DNA of 64,000 bases from Synoicihabitans lomoniglobus (GCF_029023725.1 NZ_CP119075.1:2785501-2849500); one strand, 5' to 3'; counted from the stretch's first letter, positions 47,761 through 57,073 are shown. The notes: generated by a model not told the origin, from the sequence alone. Translations and numbers: made by a program.

Positions 47761-48902
47761 GTCTCGATGTTGCCCAGACTTCCGCCGAACGCGCCGGGTG
47801 TGCGTGGTATGCCGATGCGCTCGCCCGTGCCATGGTGGCCCAAGGTCGCCCCCGCGGACACGAGTTCGTGCTGTATCACCAATTTGGTGACTGGATCAAC
47901 GGTGAACCCGGCCACGGCACGTCGCTCACCGGCACCGGCATCGAAATGCCCATGCGCACACTGTTGCCCGTGCCAGCTCGCGCTTTGTGGCGGGAAATCG
48001 AAGCCGGTAACGCACCGCTGCCCGGTGCCCCCGATGTCGTCGTCGCCTCCAGTTTTCATGCGCCGAATCTACCCGGCGCCAAATTGATCTACGTGGTGCA
48101 CGATTTGGTGTTCTGGACCCACCCGCAATTTGCCACCGATGCCACCCGCTTGGTCTGCCAACGCGAACTCGGACAGGCAATCGGTCGTGCGGCAGCGTTC
48201 CTGTTCGTGAGTGAGTCCACGCGCGCTGATTTCGAAGCGTTGTTTCCCGGTTGGTTGGACCGCAGTGGCATCCCCCACGCCATCGCTTCCGGCGCCAGTC
48301 GCTGGCCGACCGTCGAGGCCGCCGCAACGCGCGCCGCCGACGCTCCCTGGCTCATGGTGGGCTCGGTCGAACCGCGAAAAAACCACGCCTGCGTGCTCGA
48401 CGCCTACGAAAGCTACCACGCCAGCGCGGAGTCTCCGCGCCCGCTGCGCATCGTGGGCGGTCGCGGTTGGCATTCGGAGAAGATCCATCAACGCATCGCG
48501 GAACTCGCCGGTCGCGGTCTTCCCATTATCTACGCCGGCTACGTGGACGATCGTGCATTGCGCGAAGCGTTTCGATCGAGTTTCGCGCTGTTACAACCCA
48601 GTTGGCACGAAGGGTTCGGCCTGCCGGTGTTGGAGGCGTTCAGTCAAGGCCTCCCGGTGATCGCAAGCGACGTCGCCAGCCTGCCGGAAGTCTCCGCCGG
48701 AGCGGCGCTACATTGTCCGCCGGATGATCCCAACGCCTGGACAACCGCCATGCTGAAACTCGATGGCTCCTCCGCAGAAATCGATCGTCTCACGCAAGCC
48801 GGCTTGAAGCGCGCAAGCGCCTATAGTTGGCAGAAAACCGCCCAAACCGTGCTTTCCCTCGCCGAGTCTCTCACCAAGTCTTCGCCTCCGGTTAAGCGGT
48901 GA
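47751..48902 (+). CDS. GT4 glycosyltransferase
   Basis: 383 residues, the usual length for a GT-B fold GT4 enzyme. The N terminus MKIGLDVAQTSAERAGCAWY resembles the acceptor-side start of mannosyl/rhamnosyl transferases; the C-terminal donor-binding half has LMVGSVEPRKNHACVLDAY (~200) and WHEGFGLPVLEAFSQGLPVI (~284), with the E-x7-E glutamates present. It is expected to transfer a sugar from a nucleotide donor in the cytosol. The 100-base gap to the upstream gene is filled by a REP-like doublet; without it the start ATG would have overlapped the upstream stop. The next gene follows after 41 bases. Confidence 0.85.
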   Translation: MKIGLDVAQTSAERAGCAWYADALARAMVAQGRPRGHEFVLYHQFGDWINGEPGHGTSLTGTGIEMPMRTLLPVPARALWREIEAGNAPLPGAPDVVVASSFHAPNLPGAKLIYVVHDLVFWTHPQFATDATRLVCQRELGQAIGRAAAFLFVSESTRADFEALFPGWLDRSGIPHAIASGASRWPTVEAAATRAADAPWLMVGSVEPRKNHACVLDAYESYHASAESPRPLRIVGGRGWHSEKIHQRIAELAGRGLPIIYAGYVDDRALREAFRSSFALLQPSWHEGFGLPVLEAFSQGLPVIASDVASLPEVSAGAALHCPPDDPNAWTTAMLKLDGSSAEIDRLTQAGLKRASAYSWQKTAQTVLSLAESLTKSSPPVKR

Positions 48903-48908
48903 TCCGAC

Positions 48909-48940
48909 TTTTTCGTGTATTTCGTGTGTTTCGTGGTTTC
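48909..48940. repeat. TTTCGTG-type short tandem spacer repeat
   Basis: The spacer reads TTTTTCGTGTATTTCGTGTG followed by TTTCGTGGTTTC, three successive TTCGTG units at about 9-10 base intervals. From memory, CACGAAA/TTTCGTG arrays of this kind are scattered through intergenic regions of Verrucomicrobiota and Planctomycetota genomes, and their translation gives spurious His/Thr/Lys-rich peptides. It fills almost all of the 41 bases between two glycosyltransferase genes. Confidence 0.6.
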
Positions 48941-48943
48941 TAA

Positions 48944-51900
48944 ATGCCTCCTCCCTTTTCGGTGAATATCCTTTTCGCAAACTACGGCGACTGCACGTCC
49001 AACAGCCTCAATCACATCGGGGCGTTCGCCAACGAGCTTACCCGGCGCGGGCATGCCTGCGTGGTCGGCGTGCCGGAAAAGCCCGAGACCATTGATCGTC
49101 TCGCTTCGCCCTTGTTTCCCGTGCGGCTCTTTGACGACCTGCTGGGCGAACTCCCCCACTTCCCCAATCGCCAGCCCGCCGACGTGGTCCATGCGTGGAC
49201 GCCCCGCGAAAACGTGCGCGCTTTCGCGATGGCCTACCTCGCGCGCCACCCCGACGCGCGCCTGATCATCCATCTCGAAGACAACGAGGACCACCTCGCC
49301 GCTGCCTTCGCCCGACGACCTTCCACCGAATTGGCCGAGCTCAGCGACGCAGAGTTGCGCGATTTGCTGCCGACCAATCTTTCGCACCCCGTGCGCTCGC
49401 GCAACCTGCTGCGCATCGCCCACGGCGTGACGCACATTACAGAGCGGCTCGCGGAGTTTGTGCTCACCGGCGTTCCGCACCATCTGCTTTTGCCGGGACT
49501 GGAGATCGCCCCCGCGCCGACGGCGGCGGAAATCACCGCGACCAAGGAATCGCTGGAGCTGAAGCCCGGCGAAAAACTCATCGTCTACACCGGCAGCACG
49601 ACGTTCGCCAATTTGGCCGACGTGCGCACGCTCACGCTCGCGGTGCGATTGCTCAATGAATCCGGCCAGCCCACGCGTCTCGTGCGCACCGGTCTCGCTC
49701 CGGCCGAGTATGCGGAGACGCTCAATCCGCTCGGCGGTGATTTTGTGACCGAGTTGGGATTCCTCCCCAAAGCCGATCTCCCCCGCCTGCTCGCCGCCGC
49801 CGATGTGTTGGTCCAACCGGGCGCGGCCGACGATTTTAACGCCTACCGACTGCCCTCCAAGGTGCCCGAGTTCATGTGGGCGGCTCGGCCGTTGATCATC
49901 CCCGCCACGAATATCGCGACCCACCTCCAGGACGGTAAGAACGCGTTGTTCCTGACCGCGTCGACACCGGAAGCGATCGCCGCCAAATGCCGTGAAGTCT
50001 TCGCCGACGATGATCTCGCCGCGCGTTTGGCCGCCGGCGCCCAAACCTTCGCTCACGCGCATTTCGATTTGGGCCAGAACACGGCAGGACTGCTGAAGTT
50101 TTATGAAGCCGCGCTGAAACGACCGCCGGTGTTTGGCGATGCGGCGCCGACCGACGATGAAACAGCTGTGCTCGTCGCGCGTCAGGATGCTGCGCTGGGA
50201 CGCCGCGTGCATGAACTCGCCCGGGAAACGTCCGACCTGAAGGCCGAACTCGCCGCCGCGAAAGTTGAAGCCGCCCGACACGCCGCCAGCGCCCGCTACG
50301 CCGCCGCAAAGTTGCAGGCCGAAAAACACGTCACCGAAAACGTGCGCGCCGAGCTCAGTCGACGCACCGACGCGTTGCTGCCTGAGCTCACCAAACTGCG
50401 TCAGGAAGCCACCGATCTCCGCGACCTCACAACCCACAACGAAACCCAGCACCGCACCACCGTCCGCCAGCTCGAAGACCGCATCAATGCGCTAACGGCC
50501 AAGTTGGAGCGCGTCACGCAGTCCGGTTCCTGGCTCCTCACCGCTCCCTTCCGCGCGCTCCGGCGAACCTTGCTCGATCCGTTGGTGAAGCCCACGGCCT
50601 CCACCCCGACTTCCCCGACCGCAACCGCCGAACCGTCAACCGATACCAACGTCGAGGTTTCGATCGATCCCGGTCTGCCGCACTGCCTCGACGAACCAGC
50701 CGACTGGGCGGCGGTCCCCGCTGCGGGCCTCATGCGCGGCTGGGTCGTCGCGTCCGATCAGCAGGAAATCGTGCAAATGCGCATCATCGCTGGCGACCAC
50801 GTGATCGCCGTCGATCACGGCGTGCCGCGCCCCGATGTCGCGGGTCTGCATCCGGGACATCCGTTTGCGGCCCATGCGGGATTTACCGCCGACTACACGC
50901 TGCCCGTCGGCTGGGAAGGCGAAACCGTTTTCGAGGCCCTCACCGCCGACGGCCAATGGCGTCGTTTCGCCGCTCGCCACACCCGCGTGATGAGCGATGA
51001 CCCGTCCAATGTGCGGCGCGATTACCGCGCCTGGGTGCAACGCTACGACACCCTCAAGCTCGCCGATGCGATCAATCATCGTGCGCGCATCGAGGCCATG
51101 TCGCCAACGCAACGGCCCGTGATCTCGGTGTTGATGCCGGTCTATAACTCTCCGCGTCCGTGGTTGGTGCGCGCCATCGAATCGGTGCGCGAACAATACT
51201 ATCCCAACTGGGAGTTGTGCATCGCCGACGACGCCAGCACCGAACCTCATGTCGCCGAAATTCTCCGGGACTACGCCAAGCGCGACGCGCGCATCAAAGT
51301 CGTCAGCCGCGAGGAGAACGGTCACATTTCCGCCGCCAGTAACTCCGCTCTGGCCATCGCCACCGGTGAGTTTTGCGCGCTACTCGACCACGACGACGAA
51401 CTGCGACCGCACGCCTTGGCCGAGATCGTCTACGCCCTCGAAGCCAAGCCGGAGCTAGAGTTCATCTACTCCGACGAAGACAAAATCGACGAAGCCGGTC
51501 ATCGCACCGATCCGTATTTTAAACCCGATTGGAATCCCGATCTGCTGCTGGGACAAAACTACACCTGCCATCTGTCGACGTTCCGGACGGAGCGGCTGCG
51601 CGCGATCGGCGGATTCCGCGAGGGGCTCGAAGGCAGCCAGGACTGGGATCTCACGCTGCGCGCCACGGCCGGGCTCGAGGCGACGAAAATTCATCACATC
51701 GCCAAGGTGCTCTACCATTGGCGCGCAATCCCGGGTTCGACGGCCCTCGTGATCGACCAGAAGGACGACTACCCGTTCAAAGCCGCGAAGCGCGCGCTGG
51801 CCGATCATCTCGCCACCGTCGGTGTCACCGCAGAGTTGATACCGGTCGAAGGCCGCCACTGGCGGATCAAATACCCGCTGCCGTCGCCCGCCCCCCGGGT

Positions 51901-52744
51901 CAGCGTGATCATTCCGACGCACAATGGTTACGAATTGCTACGCACCTGCCTCGATTCGCTGCGCGGCATCACCGCTTACCCCGCGATCGAAGTGATCGTC
52001 GTGAATCATCAGTCCGACGATCCCACGATACTGAAATACTTCACCGCGCTCCAAGCCGAAGGCGTGCGCGTGATCGACTACGAAGGCGTCTTCAACTTTT
52101 CGGCCCTTAACAACTTTGCCGCGCAGCACGCGCGGGGCGCGGTTTTGGCATTCTTGAACAACGATCTCGAAGTGATCGACAGCGCATGGCTCACCGAAAT
52201 GGTCGCGCAGGCTTGTCGCCCCGGGGTCGGTGCCGTCGGCGCGATGCTCTACTACCCGAACGACACCGTGCAACACGCCGGTGTGATTCTCGGGATCGGT
52301 GGGCTCAATGGTTCGCCATCCGTGGCCGGCCACGCCTTCAAGGACGCCCAACGCGGCACGGACGGTCAGCGCAACCGATTGCGTCTGGTGCAAAATTATT
52401 CGGCGGTCACGGCGGCCTGTCTCGTGATTCGGCGAGCCGTGTTCGAGGAAGTGGGTGGATTCGATGCCGACAAACTCGCGGTCGCGTTCAACGACATCGA
52501 TTTTTGTCTGCGTGTGCGCGCGGCAGGTTACTGGAACGTGTGGACGCCATTCGCCGAGCTTTACCATCACGAATCGGCCAGCCGCGGCGTGGAGGATTCG
52601 CCCGATAAACTCGACCGTTTCGCCGGTGAAATCGCCGTGATGCGGCAACGTTGGGCGCGCACGCTCGATCGCGATCCCGCCTACAACCCGAACCTGACCG
52701 GACTCTACGAGGATTTCACGCTGGCCACGCCGCCGCGTCCCTGA
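48944..52744 (+). CDS. Giant multi-domain glycosyltransferase (GT4-coiled coil-beta-GT2-GT2)
   Basis: 1266 residues. Order: a GT4-like domain (residues 1 to ~385; ILFANYGDCTSNSLNHIGAF at the start, LIVYTGSTTFAN and a KVPEFMWAARPLI donor-side segment), a coiled coil (~405-525, rich in Ala/Glu/Leu/Lys), a beta module (~576-685; LDEPADW, MRGWVV, GVPRPDVAGLHPG) like that of the proteins at 8100-16169, GT2 number 1 (from ~724; VLMPVYNSP, LDHDDE at ~813, SDEDKID), and GT2 number 2 (from ~984; IIPTHNG, LNNDLE at ~1071, FNDIDFCLR). The GT4 lacks the clear E-x7-E motif of its neighbours. Compared with the other giants the domain order is permuted. It probably acts in the cytosol on a growing lipid-linked chain, with the coiled coil as spacer or oligomer contact. 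Confidence 0.87.
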   Translation: MPPPFSVNILFANYGDCTSNSLNHIGAFANELTRRGHACVVGVPEKPETIDRLASPLFPVRLFDDLLGELPHFPNRQPADVVHAWTPRENVRAFAMAYLARHPDARLIIHLEDNEDHLAAAFARRPSTELAELSDAELRDLLPTNLSHPVRSRNLLRIAHGVTHITERLAEFVLTGVPHHLLLPGLEIAPAPTAAEITATKESLELKPGEKLIVYTGSTTFANLADVRTLTLAVRLLNESGQPTRLVRTGLAPAEYAETLNPLGGDFVTELGFLPKADLPRLLAAADVLVQPGAADDFNAYRLPSKVPEFMWAARPLIIPATNIATHLQDGKNALFLTASTPEAIAAKCREVFADDDLAARLAAGAQTFAHAHFDLGQNTAGLLKFYEAALKRPPVFGDAAPTDDETAVLVARQDAALGRRVHELARETSDLKAELAAAKVEAARHAASARYAAAKLQAEKHVTENVRAELSRRTDALLPELTKLRQEATDLRDLTTHNETQHRTTVRQLEDRINALTAKLERVTQSGSWLLTAPFRALRRTLLDPLVKPTASTPTSPTATAEPSTDTNVEVSIDPGLPHCLDEPADWAAVPAAGLMRGWVVASDQQEIVQMRIIAGDHVIAVDHGVPRPDVAGLHPGHPFAAHAGFTADYTLPVGWEGETVFEALTADGQWRRFAARHTRVMSDDPSNVRRDYRAWVQRYDTLKLADAINHRARIEAMSPTQRPVISVLMPVYNSPRPWLVRAIESVREQYYPNWELCIADDASTEPHVAEILRDYAKRDARIKVVSREENGHISAASNSALAIATGEFCALLDHDDELRPHALAEIVYALEAKPELEFIYSDEDKIDEAGHRTDPYFKPDWNPDLLLGQNYTCHLSTFRTERLRAIGGFREGLEGSQDWDLTLRATAGLEATKIHHIAKVLYHWRAIPGSTALVIDQKDDYPFKAAKRALADHLATVGVTAELIPVEGRHWRIKYPLPSPAPRVSVIIPTHNGYELLRTCLDSLRGITAYPAIEVIVVNHQSDDPTILKYFTALQAEGVRVIDYEGVFNFSALNNFAAQHARGAVLAFLNNDLEVIDSAWLTEMVAQACRPGVGAVGAMLYYPNDTVQHAGVILGIGGLNGSPSVAGHAFKDAQRGTDGQRNRLRLVQNYSAVTAACLVIRRAVFEEVGGFDADKLAVAFNDIDFCLRVRAAGYWNVWTPFAELYHHESASRGVEDSPDKLDRFAGEIAVMRQRWARTLDRDPAYNPNLTGLYEDFTLATPPRP

Positions 52745-52764
52745 CGGTTTTGCGACGCGCGCGC

Positions 52765-54573
52765 ATGGCCACCTGGAATCGACTTCGACACCTCATCACC
52801 TGGACGGGACTCATCCTGTTCGTGGTCGGGGGTAAACTCTGGCTGATCGACACCACGGGCAGCAGCGTGCCGCGGTGGGACCAAGTTGATGGCGAAGGTG
52901 AATACGTGCTGCGACCATGGTCGGACGGGGAGTTTAAACTCATCGACGCGTGGAAACCGCACAACGAACACCGCATCGTTTACACCAAGCTCTCCACCCT
53001 CGGCATCGTGATGCTCAACGGCCAGTGGGACGCCTTTGTGCAAATGCTGGTCAATGCGGTGCTGCACGCGATGTTGCTGCCGTTTTTGCTGAGCTGGATT
53101 CGTCCGCGCGTGACCGGAATACAGTTCGCCCTGCTCGCGCTGGTGGGCACGGCGCTGTGGGTGCTGCCGATCGCGTGGGAAAACACCCTGCAGGGATTTC
53201 AATCTCAATTCTACTATCTTATTTGGCTGTCCCTGCTGCAGATTCGGGGTGTGTTCGGCTCGAATCGTTTCGATGCCCGCTGGATCGGTGGACAACTGTG
53301 CGGCTTGCTCGTGTTGGGTGCCATGGGATCGGGACTGTTGTCCTCGCTCGCGGTGGGCACCGTGGTGGGAGTGGAAATGCTGCGCTCGCGCTCAGCGAGC
53401 CGGTGGCAAATCACGACGCTGGCGCTCTCGGTGCTGTGGACGGTGCTCGGCTGGCTGTCGCGCACTCCGTTTCCGGGTCACGACCCGTTGCGGGTGAAAT
53501 CGGTGGGAGAGTTCCTCGACGGCATGGCCCAAATCACTACGTGGCCCCTGCAAGGCTGGTTGCCCTGGGCACTGATTTTCGCGGCGCCCATGGTGATCGT
53601 GATGATCAGATTGATCCGGCAACGTGAGCGAGCCGCGTTCGAGCGGGAGTATTTGGGCATCGCCGCCTGGGTCACGTTGATCGTGGTGGCGACGGTGGTG
53701 TATCGCTACCATGGGGCGATTCTGTCGTCGCGTTACCTGGACCAGTTTTCCTTCGGTCTGATCCTGCAAGGGGTGGCACTCGCGTGGCTACCGCTGGCGA
53801 AGAAATGGCGCACCAGCCTGATGGTAGTGTGGACCATGGCAGTGGGATTTGCGCTCGTTCAAATCACCGAACGATTGGAGCGAAGCACGTTGCCCACCTA
53901 CAAAGCGCGCGTCGACCAGCAGGAGACCCACGTCCGCCATTATCTGGCGACGCAGGATCCGAGTTATCTGCGCGACAAAGGCATGCACGACCTGCCCCAC
54001 CCGTCTGGCGAGTTGTTGTTCCAACGGTGGCAGCATCGCGGCATTCAACTGATGATGCCGGCAGCAGTGCGGGAGCCCGTGCCCATCCCCGCGGCGTCCA
54101 ATGACGTGCTCAACGGGTTGCCACCCCCGACCTATCCGGTGATCGCCGCATCCCCCGCCGGCACACAAACCGAACCGTGGACGTGGCGCAGTCCGCCCAT
54201 GCCCGACAACACGCTCCCGGTGCTGCGCTTCCGCTTCACCGGCGCGCTGGGCGATCCGGATGCCGCCCTGTCGATGCGTATCGTGAGCGCGGAGGGCGAT
54301 GTCACCGTTCGCCCCGACGGCCCGGCCCGCGGTCGTTGGCGCACGATCAATGTTTTCCGACCCGCCGGCGAATGGTGGATCGAGCTCACCGACGCGGACA
54401 CTTTGGAGAGTTTCGCGCTGACTGCTCCAGTGGAGATGGGCTGGCTCTCTTGGGCGACCGAAAAGCTGCTGAAATTCCACGTCTGGATTCTCAGCGCGGG
54501 ACTCACCCTCGTCGGAGGCGGGTTACTCGGTGCGGTGCCGGTGCTACGACGCCGCCAAAACGAATCGAGTTAG
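52765..54573 (+). CDS. Polytopic membrane protein, GT-C-like (NGQW type)
   Basis: 602 residues. One N-terminal helix, then a periplasmic loop with VPRWDQVDGEGEYVLRPWSD and WKPHNEHRIVYTKLSTLGIV followed by LNGQWD, equivalent to the NDHWPVLTRVLSFTL..LNGQWN segment of the protein at 30704-32923. About nine further membrane segments run to ~residue 370; a soluble ~180-residue beta-rich domain and one final helix (VWILSAGLTLVGGGLLGAVPVL) close the protein. The acidic WDQ/YRDQW position may be catalytic, but no established family was recognised. The ATG at 52765 lies 20 bases after the previous stop. The stop overlaps by four bases with the convergent methyltransferase gene. Confidence 0.65.
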   Translation: MATWNRLRHLITWTGLILFVVGGKLWLIDTTGSSVPRWDQVDGEGEYVLRPWSDGEFKLIDAWKPHNEHRIVYTKLSTLGIVMLNGQWDAFVQMLVNAVLHAMLLPFLLSWIRPRVTGIQFALLALVGTALWVLPIAWENTLQGFQSQFYYLIWLSLLQIRGVFGSNRFDARWIGGQLCGLLVLGAMGSGLLSSLAVGTVVGVEMLRSRSASRWQITTLALSVLWTVLGWLSRTPFPGHDPLRVKSVGEFLDGMAQITTWPLQGWLPWALIFAAPMVIVMIRLIRQRERAAFEREYLGIAAWVTLIVVATVVYRYHGAILSSRYLDQFSFGLILQGVALAWLPLAKKWRTSLMVVWTMAVGFALVQITERLERSTLPTYKARVDQQETHVRHYLATQDPSYLRDKGMHDLPHPSGELLFQRWQHRGIQLMMPAAVREPVPIPAASNDVLNGLPPPTYPVIAASPAGTQTEPWTWRSPPMPDNTLPVLRFRFTGALGDPDAALSMRIVSAEGDVTVRPDGPARGRWRTINVFRPAGEWWIELTDADTLESFALTAPVEMGWLSWATEKLLKFHVWILSAGLTLVGGGLLGAVPVLRRRQNESS

Positions 54574-55247
54574 CTCGCGGCCGGCTTGATACCCCAGGCG
54601 TCGACCCACAGATCGCGCTCCCGCGTTTGCACGCCGGTAAATCCCGCGCGCTCCAAGTAGATCGTCAACTCCTGCGGCGTGGAGCACTTGGCGATGTGGG
54701 TCGGCCGCTCCAATGGTTTGAACGATTCGCAATGCTGCTGAAAATAGGCCCAGCCGTTTTCGGTCGTGATGCTGATGTTGTCGCAGAAGAAGCGACCGCC
54801 GGGACGCAGGATGCGCATCGCCTCCTGCACGTAACGGTAACGGTCCCACTCATCCAGGTGCATGAACACGACGGTCGAATAGACCACGTCGAACGACGCA
54901 TCCGCGAGCGGTTGCAAATCATGGCCCGACACTTCGATGGCCTTGGCGTTGGCGTAGGATTCGAGACGGCGGTTGGCGTGGCTCACCATCGCCCCCGACG
55001 CGTCGCATCCCGTCCAGGTCTTCACGATTCCCGACAGGGCCTTGCCCACCCGACCGACCCCGCAACCGATTTCGACGAAGTCGTCGGTGGGGTTGATACC
55101 GACCGTGGCCCGCAGGACATTGATCGCGTGAACCGCGGTGGCATCGAGCTCGGCTTCATCGCGGGTGCCCCCGACGTAGAGAAAGGCTTCCTCCGGAGTC
55201 TGGGCGAGTTCGTTCCAAGTGTTTTTGTAGTCGGCGCGCGACGGCAT
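54570..55247 (-). CDS. Class I SAM-dependent methyltransferase
   Basis: 225 residues. Motif I is visible as [17 protein letters not shown] (~75), followed by [14 protein letters not shown], a motif IV-like [13 protein letters not shown] and [13 protein letters not shown], the standard order of class I methyltransferases acting on small molecules or sugars. It is the only gene on the minus strand in the right half of the window and its 3' end overlaps the convergent membrane protein gene by four bases. ATG 55247 is chosen over a TTG five codons upstream. The acceptor is unknown; methylation of a glycan sugar or its end group is a reasonable guess from context. Confidence 0.8.
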   Translation of the reverse strand: MPSRADYKNTWNELAQTPEEAFLYVGGTRDEAELDATAVHAINVLRATVGINPTDDFVEIGCGVGRVGKALSGIVKTWTGCDASGAMVSHANRRLESYANAKAIEVSGHDLQPLADASFDVVYSTVVFMHLDEWDRYRYVQEAMRILRPGGRFFCDNISITTENGWAYFQQHCESFKPLERPTHIAKCSTPQELTIYLERAGFTGVQTRERDLWVDAWGIKPAAS

Positions 55248-55262
55248 GGTCGCGCAGCCCAA

Positions 55263-55278
55263 CCGGGCGACGGCCCGG
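55263..55278. other. Six-bp GC hairpin in the divergent region
   Basis: CCGGGC (55263-55268) and GCCCGG (55273-55278) form a perfect stem with the four-base loop GACG. It lies 16 bases upstream of the minus-strand methyltransferase start and in the leader of the plus-strand epimerase. A second 6-bp stem (GGAGCG 55319-55324 with CGCTCC 55335-55340) follows before the ATG at 55354. Their role is unknown. Confidence 0.35.
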
Positions 55279-55353
55279 CGTCAACTCCCGTCGACAACCG
55301 AGCCTTGCCACTCCCGAAGGAGCGTGTTTCGGTGCGCTCCCCCGTCCTCTACT

Positions 55354-56415
55354 ATGGCAAAGACTCTCCTCGTCACCGGCTCGTCCGGGCTCATCGGCTC
55401 CGAAGTTTGCACCTATTTTTCCCGCGAATTGGGATTCACGGTGCATGGAGTCGACAACAACCAACGCGCGGTATTTTTCGGCCCGCAAGGCGATACCCGC
55501 TGGAACCAGCAACGCTTGGCGGAGGGTTTACCGGGATTCGCCCACCATGAAGTCGACATCCGCGATCGCCCCGGCGTGCTCGCGCTACTGCAGGAAGTGA
55601 AACCCGACGTCATCGTGCACACGGCCGCGCAACCTTCGCACGACCGCGCCGCCGCAATTCCGTTTGACGATTTCGACACCAACGCGGTCGGCACGCTCAA
55701 CCTGCTTGAGGCGACGCGCCAAGCCTGCCCGGAGTCGCCCTTCGTGCACATGAGCACCAACAAAGTCTACGGCGACGCGCCCAACCGCATCGCGTTGCAG
55801 GAGCTCGAAACTCGCTGGGACTACGCCGATGCCGCCTACGAACATGGCATCGCGGAGACGTTCTCGATCGATCAGTCCAAGCACTCCCTCTTCGGTGCCT
55901 CCAAAGTCGCCGCCGACGTGATGGTGCAGGAATACGGCCGCTACTTCAACATGCCCACCTGCTGCTTGCGCGGTGGTTGCCTCACCGGCCCGAATCACAC
56001 CGGCGTCGAGTTGCACGGCTTTCTCTCCTATCTCGTGAAATGTAACCTCGAAGGCCGCGAGTATCGTGTCTTCGGCTACAAGGGCAAACAGGTGCGCGAC
56101 AACATCCACTCCCTTGATGTGGCGCGGTTCATGGCCGCGTTTGTCAATGCCCCGCGCGTCGGCGAGGTCTACAATCTGGGCGGCGGCAAAGCCAACTCCT
56201 GCTCGATTCTCGAAGCCTTCAAAATCGCGGAGTCGTTCTCCGGTCAGGCTCAGAAATACACCTACGTGGACGAAAATCGCATCGGCGACCACATTTGCTA
56301 CTATTCCGACCTCCGAAAGATGCGGGAACACTACCCGAATTGGGATATCTCAGTCTCACTAGAGGAAACGATCGGCCAGATTGTCGAAGCCTGGCGTAAG
56401 AGATCGCTGCAATAA
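55354..56415 (+). CDS. NAD-dependent epimerase/dehydratase, CDP-paratose 2-epimerase-like
   Basis: 353 residues of extended SDR type. The NAD-binding glycine motif is [11 protein letters not shown] near residue 7; [23 protein letters not shown] and a late [19 protein letters not shown] resemble CDP-paratose/tyvelose epimerases and their relatives. The usual catalytic Tyr of Y-x3-K is Phe here: residue 180 (codon TTC at 55891) in SLFGASK, while the Lys is kept. I recall this Phe in other members of the subgroup, so it may be a subfamily trait and not a defect. The likely role is interconversion of a nucleotide sugar for the surface glycan. The upstream in-frame part from 55246 is rejected because it has no SDR character. 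Confidence 0.78.
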   Translation: MAKTLLVTGSSGLIGSEVCTYFSRELGFTVHGVDNNQRAVFFGPQGDTRWNQQRLAEGLPGFAHHEVDIRDRPGVLALLQEVKPDVIVHTAAQPSHDRAAAIPFDDFDTNAVGTLNLLEATRQACPESPFVHMSTNKVYGDAPNRIALQELETRWDYADAAYEHGIAETFSIDQSKHSLFGASKVAADVMVQEYGRYFNMPTCCLRGGCLTGPNHTGVELHGFLSYLVKCNLEGREYRVFGYKGKQVRDNIHSLDVARFMAAFVNAPRVGEVYNLGGGKANSCSILEAFKIAESFSGQAQKYTYVDENRIGDHICYYSDLRKMREHYPNWDISVSLEETIGQIVEAWRKRSLQ

Positions 56416-56435
56416 ATCCCGTTTTCACACGTTTC

Positions 56436-56440
56436 AAAGG
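56436..56440 (+). promoter_or_regulatory. Shine-Dalgarno-like AAAGG
   Basis: AAAGG ends 6 bases before the ATG at 56447. It is one of the few start sites in this window with a recognisable ribosome-binding sequence; most genes here have none or rely on overlap coupling. Confidence 0.4.
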
Positions 56441-56446
56441 TAGCCC

Positions 56447-57073
56447 ATGAAAAAAACACTCACTCGGCTACCTGCCGCATTCTTCACTTTCTGGCTCACC
56501 CTCGGCGCTTTGGCAGCGCCTCTGCGGGCGATATCCGTCGTTCCCCCTACTCTGACCACGCTGGTCGGACAATCCGAAGAGATCGTTCGCGCGTCCGTGG
56601 CGGAGGTCGAAAGCCGGTGGGTCGAGAGCCGTTCAGGCAAACAAATCATCAAAACGTTTGTTCGTCTGCGGATCAAAGAAACGGCCAAAGGCCCGGCGAA
56701 CGAGGAACTCACCCTCAGTTTTTTCGGTGGCACGGTGGATGGCTACACCATGGCGATCGCCGGCATGCCGACGTTTCGCAAAGGGCAGCAGGGGTGGTTT
56801 TTCGTCAAAGGTAACAACCGCGTGATTTGTCCGCTCAATTTCGCCCATCACGGAGCCTATCTCCTGCAGGCGGGACCGACGGCCGGTTCGACTCAGGTCA
56901 TGCGACTCAATGGTGCCCCGCTTCGCTCCACCGCCGATATCGGCGATGAAACGGACGATCACGCCGCCGCCTCGTCCAGTTTCGCCGCCACCGCCATGAC
57001 GTCGGACGCCTTTCGGGCCGCGATCACGCAGGAACTCAACCGCCTTGGGACGACCCGGGAGGTGCAGCCATGA
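56447..57073 (+). CDS. Exported protein of unknown function, partner of the matrixin gene
   Basis: 208 residues. A signal peptide is clear (MKKTLTRLPAAFFTFWLTLG then ALAAPLRA). The mature part is compact and beta-rich, with TLVGQSEEIVRASVAEVESR, LRIKETAKGPANEELTLSFF and TFRKGQQGWFFVKGN. No catalytic motif or Cys pair was recognised. The stop overlaps the start of the matrixin-type protease gene (ATGA), so the two proteins are made together; it may be an inhibitor, chaperone or substrate-binding partner of that protease. That is inference from position only. Confidence 0.65.
   Translation: MKKTLTRLPAAFFTFWLTLGALAAPLRAISVVPPTLTTLVGQSEEIVRASVAEVESRWVESRSGKQIIKTFVRLRIKETAKGPANEELTLSFFGGTVDGYTMAIAGMPTFRKGQQGWFFVKGNNRVICPLNFAHHGAYLLQAGPTAGSTQVMRLNGAPLRSTADIGDETDDHAAASSSFAATAMTSDAFRAAITQELNRLGTTREVQP

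Noticed and set aside
48821..50452. A 543-codon minus-strand open frame opposite the giant GT4-GT2-GT2 gene
   Set aside because: It is the antisense of well-conserved glycosyltransferase coding sequence in a GC-rich region where long antisense frames are common. Its translation is rich in Gly/Arg/Val without domains and includes the His/Thr/Lys peptide produced by the TTTCGTG repeat.
55319..55340. A 6-bp stem with 10-base loop before the epimerase start, seen as a possible riboswitch
   Set aside because: Too short and without any conserved riboswitch architecture; kept only as a note with the neighbouring hairpin.
54177..55550. A 457-codon plus-strand frame across the membrane protein end and the minus-strand methyltransferase
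   Set aside because: It overlaps two convincing genes in other frames and its translation (Arg/His/Gly-rich) shows no domain.
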